From Hypoxylon rubiginosum (taxonomy: Eukaryota; Ascomycota; Sordariomycetes; Xylariales; Hypoxylaceae), in contig CADCXA010000067.1 in NCBI GenBank assembly GCA_902806565.1, positions 372,001 to 436,000 on the forward strand: a DNA stretch of 64,000 bases, written 5' to 3'. Numbering within the stretch: the stretch's first letter is position 1; each line of letters opens with the position of its first letter. Positions 45,867-56,409 of the stretch are shown here, piece after piece. Position numbers and translations under genes: made by a program. A model generated the notes under the pieces. It had not been told where the DNA came from. It saw only the letters and a program-made list of their open reading frames with translations, and ran no database searches.

Positions 45867-47878
45867 TTATACGTTATCCTGAAGCTGTCGCGCGGCTGCA
45901 TCGTCATCGTTAGCTCCCTCCGGCGTCGTGAAACACTCGGTGGTTTCCCGTGAAGCATTTGATAAGGACTCTTCAAGTTCTCTCTTAGTAGCAGAACGAG
46001 TTTTCCTCGGCTCAGTGGACAACGTTTTTTTCTCTACACGTCTTATTTTCATTGGGCGCGTATCGGGCTCCTGTTGTTTTTCTCCATTTAACTCGTTATT
46101 CTCGTGAGTCTCGCGATTCTCCTGCTCGTTTAGGCGCTCCTGCTCTTGTTGTAAGCGCTCTTGTTCTTGCTGTTGCCGCAGGCGCTCCTGCTCTTCTTGT
46201 TGTAAGCGCTCCTGCTCTTCTTGTTGTAAGCGCTCCTGCTCTTCTCGTTGCAGGCGTTCGTTCTCTTCTCGTTGCAGGCGTTCGTTCTCTTCTCGTTGCA
46301 GGCGTTCGTGCTCTTCTCGCTGCAGACGTTCTTGATCTTCTTGTTGCAGGCGAGTTTGTTCCTCTCGCTGCAGGCGTTCCTGCTCTTGCTGCTGCTGCTG
46401 CAGGCGCTCTTGTTCCTGCTGCTCCTGCTGCAGCAGATACTCTCGTTCTTGCTGCAGCAGGCGTTCCTGCTCCTGCTGCTGCTGCAGGCGCTCTTGTTCC
46501 TGCTGCTGGAACTCTCGTTCCTGCTGCAGCAGGGGATCATCCTCAAATAGGAACTCTTGATTTACCTCATCTTGAAGCTCAGGATGGGATATCATCTCTT
46601 GGAAGGATTGCAGCTGCATCATTCCATGACGTTCAGTCTCTGCTTCCGTAGCTTGCTGACGTTCCGCGGCCTCGATATCCGCAATAGAGTCAAAAATCCG
46701 GGCAGAACCATCAGACAGCAGGACAGTCTTGCTGCCAGCCCGTTGGTGACCCTGTTGAGTACTCATTGAGACACTCATTGAGGGCTCTCTTGGAAGAGTT
46801 GGCTGGTGCTCGGGTATAGATTTACTCTCCGCATCCTTGCTATCGATGGTATGGGCATGATTTGAATCGTCGTCGCTTACGTCGGTTTCATCGGGGCGGG
46901 CACGTCTCTCTCGCCTCGTCTCTAAGAACTGCATCCAAAGATGGCAGTCCGGTTTGCGTACCTCTGGACAAGCTAAACACCAGTTAGTTATTCATTGAGT
47001 ACTTATCGAGTGATCACTTACAACTCCTTCCGGCCTCGATACAGCCCTCGCAGGCCTTTTTCTTTTGTCCCGCCAGAAGCTTCATAGATTTCAGGTTAGG
47101 CTATAATAGATTAGCTCAATTTGTACTCGAAAAGTCCTTGATATATCTTACATGAGCTGCGCAGTTTTTGCGAGCCTTCGTGAAAGGAACTGACTTGAGA
47201 TCCTTCTGCTTTGGGGCTTGGAGAGGCCGCGTATCAGGCCGGAATGGTGTCTTTCCCACCGAACTAGCCGCGGTGTTCGGGTTGAACTCGTCGATGTCCT
47301 TCTTCACCGAGTCCCAGTATGCTATATTGGTTCATTAGCTGATACGAGTTCTATACTGCTCGATGAGTACTTACTAATTAATACAGCATGATCATGCAGT
47401 GTCAATCCGCCATTGCGATTCTTCGCCAGTCGAATCTCCACATCATTCCCGTCGACGATGACACGATGTGACTCAACATGGCGCTTAAGGTTACTCCAAT
47501 GTAATATCTTGTCCTGTTCAAAGTTAATGAGCACTTATTGAGTACCCCATAAGTGTTCATATATGACTCACCGTGCGATAGCATAACTGAATATCAGCGT
47601 CGGTGTTGTGATTCATGTTGAATCGACAGAAGCATTCACCATTAGGAATAACGACTTGATCCGCACCCTGATATATAATGAGTACTCATCGAGTTATCAA
47701 AAAGAAATATAGAACTTACGATCATATCGAATGGCGATACATTATCTGGTCGTGTTTCGTGAGCCTGATACCACTTGTATCCTTCCTATAAAACATAATG
47801 AGTACTCATATAGTACTTATGAAATGAATAAAAACTTACAGATTTGTGTTTGTAGGATGTAGAAGGTAATGGTGCCAT
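45867..47878 (-). CDS. Transposon companion protein with Cys knuckle and Q/E/R coiled coil
   Basis: Exons on the - strand: 47878-47840, 47785-47720, 47667-47572, 47513-47375, 47321-47152, 47100-47022 and 46972-45867, joining in frame to 564 aa. The N-terminal 200 residues are mixed and include HWSNLKRHVESHRVIVDG and AYWDSVKKDIDEFNPN. A Cys cluster follows (ACEGCIEAGRSSCPEVRKPDC, quoted in part: CxxC...C...C), of the kind seen in zinc-knuckle or zinc-cluster DNA-binding proteins. From about 350 to 490 is a long coiled coil built of (Q/E)ERLQ(Q/R)EE repeats. The C-terminus is basic (KIRRVEKKTLS) with a Thr-rich end. I do not recognise a family. As the only other gene of an autonomous-looking element, it may be an accessory DNA-binding or regulatory partner of the transposase. 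Confidence 0.75.
46120..46530. repeat. Coding CAG/CTG-rich repeat array in the companion gene
   Basis: Tandem 24-30-bp units built from CTCTTGTTG and CGCTCCTGC (GAGCGCTTGCAACAGGAA-type on the coding strand), encoding QERLQ(Q/R)E(E/Q) heptad-like repeats, with runs of CTG/CAG near 46390-46500. A likely site of length change between copies. Confidence 0.85.
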
Positions 47879-48069
47879 ATTAGTGAATAGGGCTGTGTAA
47901 CTTTAGTAATTACCCAATAGAATAAATTTTATATTAAATGCTCAATGAGTACTTATTGAGTAGTTAGTCAAATTATGGTAAAAGTATGTGTAAAGGAAAG
48001 TTTGGTATCATTTTAATTTGGGCATAGCAATTACTTTTATTGACTATTGGTCTATGCTTTTCTTGTGTA

Positions 48070-48282
48070 TAATTGGCTTATATAAATGGAGCCACTAGAG
48101 TGAAAGTGGTTAATAGGATATGGAGGGGTTATTGAGTACTCTATTAATAAATGCCAAGACTGACCATGGGGCCATGGTCAGGTCAGATCCCAATGGTCAG
48201 TGGTCGGCACCCCGCCACATACAAATAAGCGGGTCAATGGTCAGGTCCAAAGCGGGTCAATGGTCGGCTGAGCTGTATCCCC
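48070..48282 (-). repeat. Right terminal inverted repeat (213 bp)
   Basis: Reverse complement of 41338-41550 with about six mismatches, ending ...GCTGTATCCCC at 48282. Contains the mirrored TGACCAT cluster and TATATAA. Confidence 0.92.
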
Positions 48283-48290
48283 CTTCGGTT
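48283..48290. repeat. Right target-site duplication (8 bp)
   Basis: CTTCGGTT, identical to 41330-41337. It abuts the last base of the right inverted repeat. Confidence 0.87.
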
Positions 48291-49137
48291 CGGCGCGGTT
48301 CGTTGCACTACCTTAGCAGCTTAGGTACCTAGTAGCCCCCAGCCAGCCAGCTGCCAGCCCGCATATTCTTAGATCGTCTAATTAGATGTACCGCCCGGGC
48401 GTCGACCTTAGGTACTTCGGTACGTACTAGGTATGGTGGTATGCATTTTATGAGGCTCATACTACATCGTAGTATCGACTTTTGTTTCCATATTCCTCAA
48501 ACCAAAAACCTTGAAGGAACCTCAACATCGACATTTTCTTTTCGCTTCTCGCTTCTCACTTCTCATCTTCGCCCACCTCAACCTCTCTTACTCTCCCGTC
48601 CTTCATTCTCACTTGGGATCTGCGCCTTGATCGCTTCTGGTTCTTTGGGGGTCTAATTTCCCTTCTGATACGGTTCGCTTTGGAGATTATTGAAGTCATC
48701 GCAGATCCAAATACCACACCCGGTACAAGTACACATTTTTCATCTTTCACGATTTCACACGTTTGCGATTCCGATTTCACGACGCCTCACGACACAAACG
48801 ACACAAACAACCCAAACGTAGCACTTATTGCCGTCTCTTTCCTTTTTTCGAATTTACACTTATAACAAATTCGGCACGGCTTTGCTACTTTGTTTTCCTA
48901 TTTCCACCTCGCAACGTATTCCGACTTGCCGACACCAGCTCTTTCTTACGTCCTTGCCGCGTTACCTACCGACGTCCATCGATCAAATCGTCTACGAGTC
49001 GGTGCATTAGAGTCCTTCATCACAGAGCGCATATACCGTTTGACTCTTCAAGGTTGGATCACTGGCTCCTGGTGTGCCTGGACTCGTATCTCTGGGAGAA
49101 TCGTCTTCGGTATACACATTAGTCTTGACTTTTCGCA
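48291..49137. other. Upstream region and probable 5' UTR of the STRAP gene
   Basis: About 0.85 kb. The first 130 bp continues the region that before insertion joined directly to 41337. Palindrome GGTACCTAG is at about 48324-48332. From 48500 the sequence is C/T-rich with TTC/CTC runs, typical of a long leader before a highly expressed housekeeping gene. Confidence 0.5.
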
Positions 49138-50436
49138 ATGGCTACTACCGAGACCCCACGACAATACGTCCCCCTGACCTGCCACGGCCATTTGCGACCT
49201 GTTCCCCACATCAGCTTCTCGCCTTTGGAAAAGGACGATGGGTATTATTTGATCTCGGCTTGCAAAGGTGCGCACTGCTCGCTCGCGCTTAATATTAATG
49301 TGTCCTCTTGCCACCCTCCGCATGCTGACTTGAAGGTGCTATAGATAATAACCCTATGCTTCGCGATGGCCAGACTGGCGACTGGATCGGTACCTTCATC
49401 GGCCACAAGGGTGCTGTCTGGCAGGCTAGGCTCAGCCCCGATGCTGCTACCGCCGCTACGGCTTCTGCAGATTTCACCGCGTGAGTTACACTCTCAAATA
49501 TGAATGAGACATCCCACCGTATCCACGGCCGATAGCTAACCTCGAGCTACAGGAGAGTCTGGGATACCCATACCGGCGAGCTCCTCGTTACGCTCCAGCA
49601 CGACCATATCGTTCGCGCAGTCGCTTACCCGCCCGATAATTCCGACCTTGTTGCTACCGGTGGATACGAGAAGAAGCTTCGCATTTTCGACCTCACCGAG
49701 ATGAAGCCCAAGTCCGCGTCGGAATCTGCAGCAAACGGCGACGCCGCTGTCGAGCCGTGCACCATACTGGCTTCATCGGCTTTCGAGATCGGCGCTGGCA
49801 TCCACACCACTTTCATCAAGTTTATAGTCTGGACCAAGGATCCAAACATCTTGATTACCGCCTCTGGCAACACCTTGCGTTGGTTTGACCTGCCCTCCCG
49901 AAGCGTTGTGAAGCAAGAAACACTAGACGGCGAGATCGGCTCCTGCGAGTTTTGCGCCCTAGCTCCCGAGTACACCTCCAAGACGGATATCGGCGACGGA
50001 TTGCCGGTTCTAGCCGTGGCTGCAGGGAAGTTCATCTACTTTTGGGGTGGAATACGCGCCATGGACGAGCTGAAGCGCACCAAGCTGGGTTACAAGGTAG
50101 CCAGCGTCGCTCTGGATCCCAAGGGCAGGAAGGTTATCGTCGGTGAGGACAATCCGGCGACGTGGGCGAGAGTCTATCGGTGGGACGACGACGCCGAGAT
50201 AGGTTTGTACCATCCTTACTCCGACACTTTCTGTTTTGGGTTTCGAATATTGACCACTAGCAGACATTCACAAAGGCCATCACGGGCCTGTCTGGTCCGT
50301 TGCTTTCTCGCCGGATGGAAAGCTATACGCTACCGGCTCCGAGGACGGAACTATTAAGCTGTGGAAGAACTGCGAGGGGTTCTACGGCCTCTGGCGCGGA
50401 GGCGCGGGTGGAGGGACGGAGCGAAACGCCGAATAG
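49138..50436 (+). CDS. STRAP-type WD40 protein (Unr-interacting protein homologue)
   Basis: Exons 49138-49267, 49345-49480, 49553-50202 and 50264-50436 (introns 77, 72 and 61 nt) give 362 aa. Opening [18 protein letters not shown] is the STRAP signature, followed by [94 protein letters not shown] and the last blade [20 protein letters not shown]. In animals STRAP/UNRIP binds the SMN complex and other partners; fungal copies are seven-bladed propellers thought to scaffold RNP assembly. Cytosolic or nuclear. The last exon ends in a Gly-rich tail ([13 protein letters not shown]). The model fits the family length of about 340-360 aa. Confidence 0.9.
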
Positions 50437-51938
50437 AGTGGGGCGTTTCAACGACATCCCTCGTCCGACTCGAGCCGCATCAGCGCCGACATTTCTACGG
50501 ATTCCGCCATGGGTTCCTCTTGGACAACGAAGCTTTCCCTACCCGCCGAGGGAGCTGGACGCTCGGGCGACCAGGACGGAATGTCTCCGGACTCGAATTC
50601 CTCCTAGAGCATGGTTCTTAAGCGAAGCATATTACCCCGTCTTGGGGTCATGGGTCATGGGTCATGGGTAGATGATTAACTTTACATGATTTTTGTTGAT
50701 CATTTTGTAGTCACTAGGCATGTAAGAATAACACCAGAGCAAAGGATTACTGGGCCATATTCCTTGAGGGGGGTACGGCATGAATGAGAGGATAGATGCA
50801 AAAGAGCCTACGCGAATATACCCGTATAATATTATACTTGTGTCCCTTGTTACTCTCTCGTCCGACTTGCAACCCGCGGGGTGCTTTGCTAAATGTGGTG
50901 GTTTGGGAGAGAGAGAATGAGAAAGAAAGAAAGCTGTGGTTCAGATACAGCTGGGGGCAAAGCAAAAGGATGTGAAAAGGATGTGAAGGGGAGGATGCTT
51001 TTCCCTTCTCTTTCTATTTCGGGGTCTTGCTAATGGTGTAGGTTATTATCATGTATGTACTAGAGGCGTGCGATGCTTTAATACGATGCTTGGCCCATCG
51101 ATTTGAATCTCATGCTGATGCTGATGCTCATGAGACTTATTCTGGGAACCTACTCTAGGAACCTACTCTCCCATACCCCAAGATGTAACTCTTTAGTACT
51201 CTTTAGTGACAACATTGACATATTGCTCACGATGGCGTTAAATACATATATCGCCGTTTAAATCTATACCTACCTAAGAGCATATACATATGTACCTCCG
51301 CTTGGCTTGAACTGCGCTGTGAAGCTGTGAATGCTACTTAGATACCTCACGTAGGAGGTAGGTACTTATATACATGTGCATACAAGAGCCTAGGAAATCA
51401 GTTGCGGTTATGGAAGTCGTACTTGTTTCTCAGACAGCGTTTTTTACTCTAGCAGATTGGTGTGTACCTCTCGTCTCTCGGATAACGTTCCTTCCTCTAC
51501 GTTTATGTGTACATCTCCGGGTATCAGGCAATAAAAAAAACCAAGACGCGTTCTCGCACCTGCCCTGCCTTGCCTTGCCTGCCATAGCAACGAAAGTACC
51601 AACCATACCTGCATGTGCTGAAGAATTAGCAATTTAGGTACCTAGATCGCCATTTAATCCTGGGCCTTCTTCTTCACTAAGGTTTTGAGCAAATCGATGT
51701 CCATCCTGAAGCAACGAGAGACAAGAGACGAGAGACGAGAGACGGACCAAAGTTAGACTCCGAAAGAAACAGTGATATTGTCGAACGCTGCTGTTTTATT
51801 CCAACACCCTTAGACTCGGCTTAATCATTAACTATCTGACACTGTTCGCACGGTTACGACTTTAACTACCACCCCTGAAACTTCCACGTCGATACCCTAG
51901 CGAGTACCTACGTAGTGGCGCGCTAGACAAGCATAAAC
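50437..51938. other. Intergenic, no gene seen
   Basis: About 1.5 kb. TGGGTCATGGGTCATGGG-type direct repeat at 50645-50670, TGATGCTGATGCTCATGAG near 51114, and GAGACGAGAGACGAGAGAC at 51719-51743. TAGGTACCTAG is at about 51637-51647. Short frames are featureless. Confidence 0.4.
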
Positions 51939-53264
51939 ATGTCATCCGTTCAGAAGAGAAAGGGAGCGGGAGAGTATTCGACTAACAAGAACACGATTCG
52001 AGCTCGCAATCGCAGAGGCCGTATCTCAGCTCAACAGCGCGAAGACGAGCAAGGCAAGGCTAACGACTGCAAGGCCATCTCCCGAGTCAAGAAGATCCTA
52101 GCCGAAAAGATCGCCTACAAGATGGCTGGTCCCGAGGAGCAAAAGAGGATGATGGAGAAGGCCGAAAAGGACATCATGGATAGTCGCCGAAAGAAAAACA
52201 TAGACCATGGTGGCAAAATGAAGGCTTTAGAGAAAGCTCAAGCCATGGATTCTCCTTCCGTCGCCCTCTCATCTCCTTCCGCCGCCCTCGTATCGCCTAC
52301 TGCTACCTATCCCTTAGCCCCCCTCGCATCTCCCTCCACTACCTATCCCTTAACCAATCCCTCTCCCCATCTGTCAGCCGATCCCTCCACCGAGGTCCAG
52401 ATGGACACTACACACGACCACGACGTATCTTTAGGTTCTCTCCTAAACCCTGAGGTAGGCTGGGATTCTGACTATGCTTACTAGTTAGGAGATGGGACGA
52501 ATGCTAACCAACTGTAGGGCCTGTTCCCGTTTCCTTACCAGCACGAAGGCGAGGGCCAGCAACTTGGCAGCGGCCTGTTCCAGTCTCAGTCATTCCTCGC
52601 CAACCAGACCCCCGTCGGCCAGACATACGGCGGCCAGACATACGGCGGTCAGACATACGGCGGCCAGATCCCCGTCGGCCAGAACCCTGGCGGCCAGACA
52701 TACGGCGGTCAGACATACGGCAGCCAGACATACGGCAGCCAGACATACGGCAGCCAGACATACGGCAGCCAGATCCCCGTCGACCAGACCCCCGTCAGCC
52801 AGAACCCCGGCGGCCAGATCTACATCAACCAGACAGATGGAGACAATTATACCGTCCCTCTATCTCAGATGCAGACGTTTTCAGGCTATGAAAATTTGGA
52901 CGCCAGACTCGCCCCTTCTAATGCGCAGGACCTCGCTGTTCCCAATGCGCAGGACCTCGTTGTCGCCAATGCCAATATAGCCAACAGTACTACCCAAGCC
53001 GACCCGAACACCAGCCGCGATAAGATCGCGCAATTGAAAGGTCAAGTGGATACATTGACCCACGATCTAGTCACTGCTCATGCGGAAATCGCTGCCCTCA
53101 AAGACCGCTTCGAGAAGATGAAGAGCAGCATGATTGCGCATGACAATGCCAACGGTCCCCGACGTCTCGCCCTGTGTGTGAGATCCATCGCTGACGTATT
53201 TATCAAGTTCGCACAAGATCTTGACCGGGGCGAGTCGGCAGAAACAGAACAAAGATCGGATTAA
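51939..53264 (+). CDS. Orphan protein with TYGGQ repeats and C-terminal coiled coil
   Basis: Exons 51939-52454 and 52518-53264 (intron 63 nt, GTAGGC...TGTAG with CTAAC) give 420 aa. The N-terminal 75 residues are basic and helical (TIRARNRRGRISAQQRED, SRVKKILAEKIAYKM), reminiscent of a bZIP basic region but without the N-x7-R spacing. Next is a Ser/Pro/Thr-rich stretch, followed by about twelve units of (G/S)QTYG or (G/S)QIPV, a Gln-rich low-complexity array like those of some transcription activators and prion-like proteins. Two direct SNAQDL/PNAQDL motifs follow, then a coiled coil (KIAQLKGQVDTLTHDLVTAH, EIAALKDRFEKMK). I do not recognise a family; a nuclear factor is a guess based on composition. 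Confidence 0.65.
52611..52820. repeat. 15-bp coding tandem array (TYGGQ)
   Basis: About thirteen 15-bp units of GGCCAGACATACGGC and variants (GGCCAGATCCCCGTC, AGCCAGACATACGGC). Identical neighbours (four consecutive AGCCAGACATACGGC units at about 52730-52775) suggest recent expansion. Confidence 0.88.
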
Positions 53265-54732
53265 TCAGCTTCAATGATATTACGATAAGCTTGCTGCTTA
53301 CATGTTCCTGTTCATCACCACCAACATCGGCACCTTCGACGGCGTTACTGTAATAGTGTCGGTAGTTGTTTGTAATGTAGGACTAGGAGGGCCGTTTGCT
53401 TGAGACCTGTTGAGTAAAGATCAACATGCTCGAATACTAGCTGTGGCTACGCGTGGAAGCAGAGCTCCTCTGGAGATCTCAAAGACTTAATATACGCTGA
53501 TTTCAGATCCTGTGGGCCGTAATTGCAATGTGCTTTCGAAATACGTGGGAAGCCGTTCTAATTCTTATATCTCCCTTTCCTAGAACACATTTACAGTTGC
53601 TAGGGAGTGTTAATCTGCCTACCTGTAGACTCTAGAGAAATACTCGGAGCTTCGGAACGGGCTTGTCCTGCTTAAATGCTATATGAATGGCGACCGCCAA
53701 TTGACCCGGATTATTCATCAAGCCTTACTTCGCTCTGCGTAGTCGATAGTTCGGTCCGCATATTTCTAGTTTAATCAGGCATGGAGAAAAGATGGTGTAG
53801 TCGTGCTGGCCCCTAGACGGAGCGATGTCGACAAAGTAAGATTAGACGCTTGGGAATTTTGGCTGAATTTTGGCCTGGGCGAGGACTGAGGTGACGGGGG
53901 GTGACACTCAAGGCAGAGACGTCTCATGCTTCCTTAAATGACCCCTTGCCGCCGTGGACGCACGAGGTATGCATCGAATTAAAGAGCTGACATATATAAA
54001 GCCCCGCATTCAGCTGCCAAGTGAGGCGAACCAGGCAGTATTGTGCTCCCGTCTCGGTACGTCGGTCTGTGATATAGATTTGTGCTTACTATGAAGTCGG
54101 AAGAGCCTCCAACGCCGCAAAGGTGAGATGAGGTTAGGAGGGATTAGGCAGGTAGCTTCTCGAAAGCGAGATCGCTAATCGTGAATGAACGACAGTGAAA
54201 CCCCGAACGGGCATGCAGGGGGGGTTCCGGGTGTCGCAAGCGGGGCAACAGAACGTTTTGGTCGTTTTGATGGTGTTTGAAAGCAACCCTTCGTCACCCT
54301 CGTCACCCTCGTCACCCTCGTCACTCTCGCGTAGTAGAACGTCCAAACTCTTGGCAACCAACAACTCTCACGATGCGCCAATCAAGTGTACGATCAACTC
54401 ACCCTGCAACATACACGTCATTAAATCAGTGACCCGGATAGCGGCCAACATATATGTCACGCTGTATGTCACCCGAGAAAGGGGAAGGAGGGGGAGTCAG
54501 CCGCATTGGTTATTAAGGCAAGCCACGGACCCGGCAGTCCATGATAATGAACAAAAGGTCTACGACGTACAGCATGCGTCCACCCGTGTGTGAAATTTTC
54601 TGTCCATCAATGGCTCGCATCTTGCCGTAGTGTTGATGACGGGCACGGCGCACGGCGAGCCAGTCATTGTCATCTCGCATCCTCGGCCCACGAACCCTCT
54701 CTCGTTCCACTCTCTCACGAATAACTTCGCCA
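53265..54732. other. Intergenic, possible upstream exon region
   Basis: About 1.5 kb. TATATAAA at 53993-54000 is followed by ATG at 54091 with a short frame ending in a good donor (CAAAG then GTGAGA, near 54120), so an upstream exon of the next gene is possible but unproven. A 9-bp array CGTCACCCT, four copies, lies at about 54290-54328. Confidence 0.35.
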
Positions 54733-56035
54733 ATGGCGTCGGCGAGACCGACGGCCAGACAGCGCGACGTGTTTGGCGAGCGTCTCTCCGAACTTACTAC
54801 CGTCTTTGTTCCGTCTTGCCCAATTACGTGGCTACTGACTACCACTAAGGTGCCGTCGCAGTATCCGCCATTTCCGACCACCGGGCCCGTATCTTGCGAT
54901 CCCCCTCAATGGGCCCAAAATCTCGCCCAGAAAGGATTCGCGTACTATTCGCCTGCTATCTGCCCCAGCGGGTTCGTTGCCGGCTGCACTGTTAGCGATG
55001 AGCGGACCGGTGAAGGGTTTCCACCCATAACGGCCGGAGAGACGGCGATGTATTGTGTCCCGAGGTAAGATTAAACGTTCAAGTCTTCACTTTTGATCGT
55101 TAGACTTATTTAAGCGTCAACCTCACAGTGGCTTCACCTGCACGTCAGATACCACCGATTTTCGCGGTGGCGTCTGGGGCTTCCTCCGCACGACGTCGGC
55201 CAATGGCGCTTCTGTTACCGTTGGACCGGCAATACAGATCCGCTGGCAGGATAAGGATCTGTTCGATCTGGCTACAGACCCCCTGGTTCCTGGTTCACTG
55301 CCTATTCGGACCACAACCTCTCTGGTCCCCAGCGTGGACGCCACTACTTCTCCCGAAATATCGCCCTCTACTACATCGAGTCCACTTACATCAAGTTCAC
55401 ATACATCAAGTCCACCTGCATCGCCCTTGCGTGTGACTACTCCGCTCCTAGTCCCAGTTCTAGAAGGCTCGACGACGATAAGTACTATCTCAACGATTAC
55501 AAAAGTACCTGCTAGTACATCATTGATCTCAGTCATCCAGCCGAGTACAACGACATCTACCCAACCTGCCACACCTGCTGCAAATAATGGCGACAACTCG
55601 ACCTCTGGTAAAACCGAGCAAAGCGCACCCACGGCCGCATCCAGCACCAGCGTTGCAACCATGGCATTGTCGGGAATCTTACTATTCATGATATTGTCGT
55701 TCTTGGTAATCGGAGCTATCCGCCGATATCGACGGTATCGTGCCGGGGAGGTAAAAACCTATTTCCCTTTTCGCCTGGGGGCATTTTTCAACCAAACACT
55801 GGGAAAATTGAGAAACAGAATGCCGCCGAATTGCGTCGACGCTGGCCATTCACCTAAGAATCCAGATGCCGAATTGGATACAGACGGCCCGATTCCGGAA
55901 CTGGGGCCGGGGATTCCGCTGGGCACGAAAGAGAACCCGGCAGAGCTAGTAGGGAGCGGCGTGAGGAATAGTTGGATGTCGCAAGTATCACGAATGTTCA
56001 CGGTCAAGATGAGAAAGGAAGTATGGTCAGTTTGA
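54733..56035 (+). CDS. Cys-containing, Ser/Thr-rich single-pass membrane protein
   Basis: Exons (54733 or earlier)-55064 and 55129-56035 join (CVP then SGFTC) to about 412 aa. The ectodomain has regularly spaced cysteines (VFVPSCPITW, VSCDPPQWAQN, FAYYSPAICPSGFVAGC, MYCVPRSGFTCTS). A Ser/Thr/Pro-rich stalk follows (TTSPEISPSTTSSPLTSSSH), then one membrane helix (MALSGILLFMILSFLVIGAI) with a basic stop-transfer (RRYRRYR) and a cytosolic tail. The pattern is that of fungal cell-surface sensor-like proteins of unknown ligand. No signal peptide is seen at the ATG at 54733, so the true first exon is probably upstream. Family recognised only in general form; function unknown. Confidence 0.6.
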
Positions 56036-56409
56036 AGGCCCGACCTATTTCTGGAAGATATCGTCTCAGTGATATACTACGAAAAAGGATTATGGATATC
56101 ATTCCCATTGTATGTATGGCATTTGCGATATATATATACACCTAGGTGAGTAGCTAAGCATTTATAACCAGGGTGTGAATGACTATACGTAGTCCTGATG
56201 CGCAAGACCTGATTGTATTAAGCTGTTGCATCACCCGAGAGTTGCCCTCGCCGACCCTCTACCTTCCACACCATCTTTTACTGCAATAGACCACGACGGT
56301 CAGAAACCTTGGGGAAGGCCTGTTACTCATAGAAGTATGTGAAATGCTCAACTCGTGACTCATGCATCTAGGTACTTGGTGTTCCTTTATATTAGGCATC
56401 TGAAGCTTA
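56036..56409. other. Intergenic between convergent genes
   Basis: About 370 bp, AT-rich, with a CATCTAGGTACTTGG word at about 56364. No gene. Confidence 0.4.

Larger units (their letters stand above)
41338..48282. mobile_element. Complete 6.9-kb MULE-type DNA transposon
   Basis: Bounded by 213-bp inverted repeats (41338-41550 and 48070-48282) and an 8-bp target duplication. It encodes two convergent genes: a 912-aa transposase (41916-45382, +) and a 564-aa companion (45867-47878, -). All 13 and 7 exons keep frame, no stop codon or frameshift is present, and the inverted repeats differ at only about six positions. The copy is therefore young and has escaped obvious repeat-induced point mutation. 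The transposase DDE/CxxH/E pattern and long inverted repeats place it in the Mutator (MULE) superfamily; an 8-bp duplication is slightly short of the common 9 bp but within the known range. Introns and spacers carry AGTACT words phased by 11 bp (see findings). Confidence 0.9.

Noticed and set aside
46052..46651. 199-codon + frame rich in Ala/Leu/Val opposite the companion gene
   Set aside because: It is the complement of CAG/GAG-rich coiled-coil repeats; the - frame joins in frame with six upstream exons.
41338..48282. hAT or KDZ transposon because of the 8-bp target duplication
   Set aside because: The transposase has the Mutator CxxH block (FCRVHYERNV) and the TNAVESLH glutamate motif, with no hAT dimerisation region and no CxC cluster; very long terminal repeats also favour MULE.
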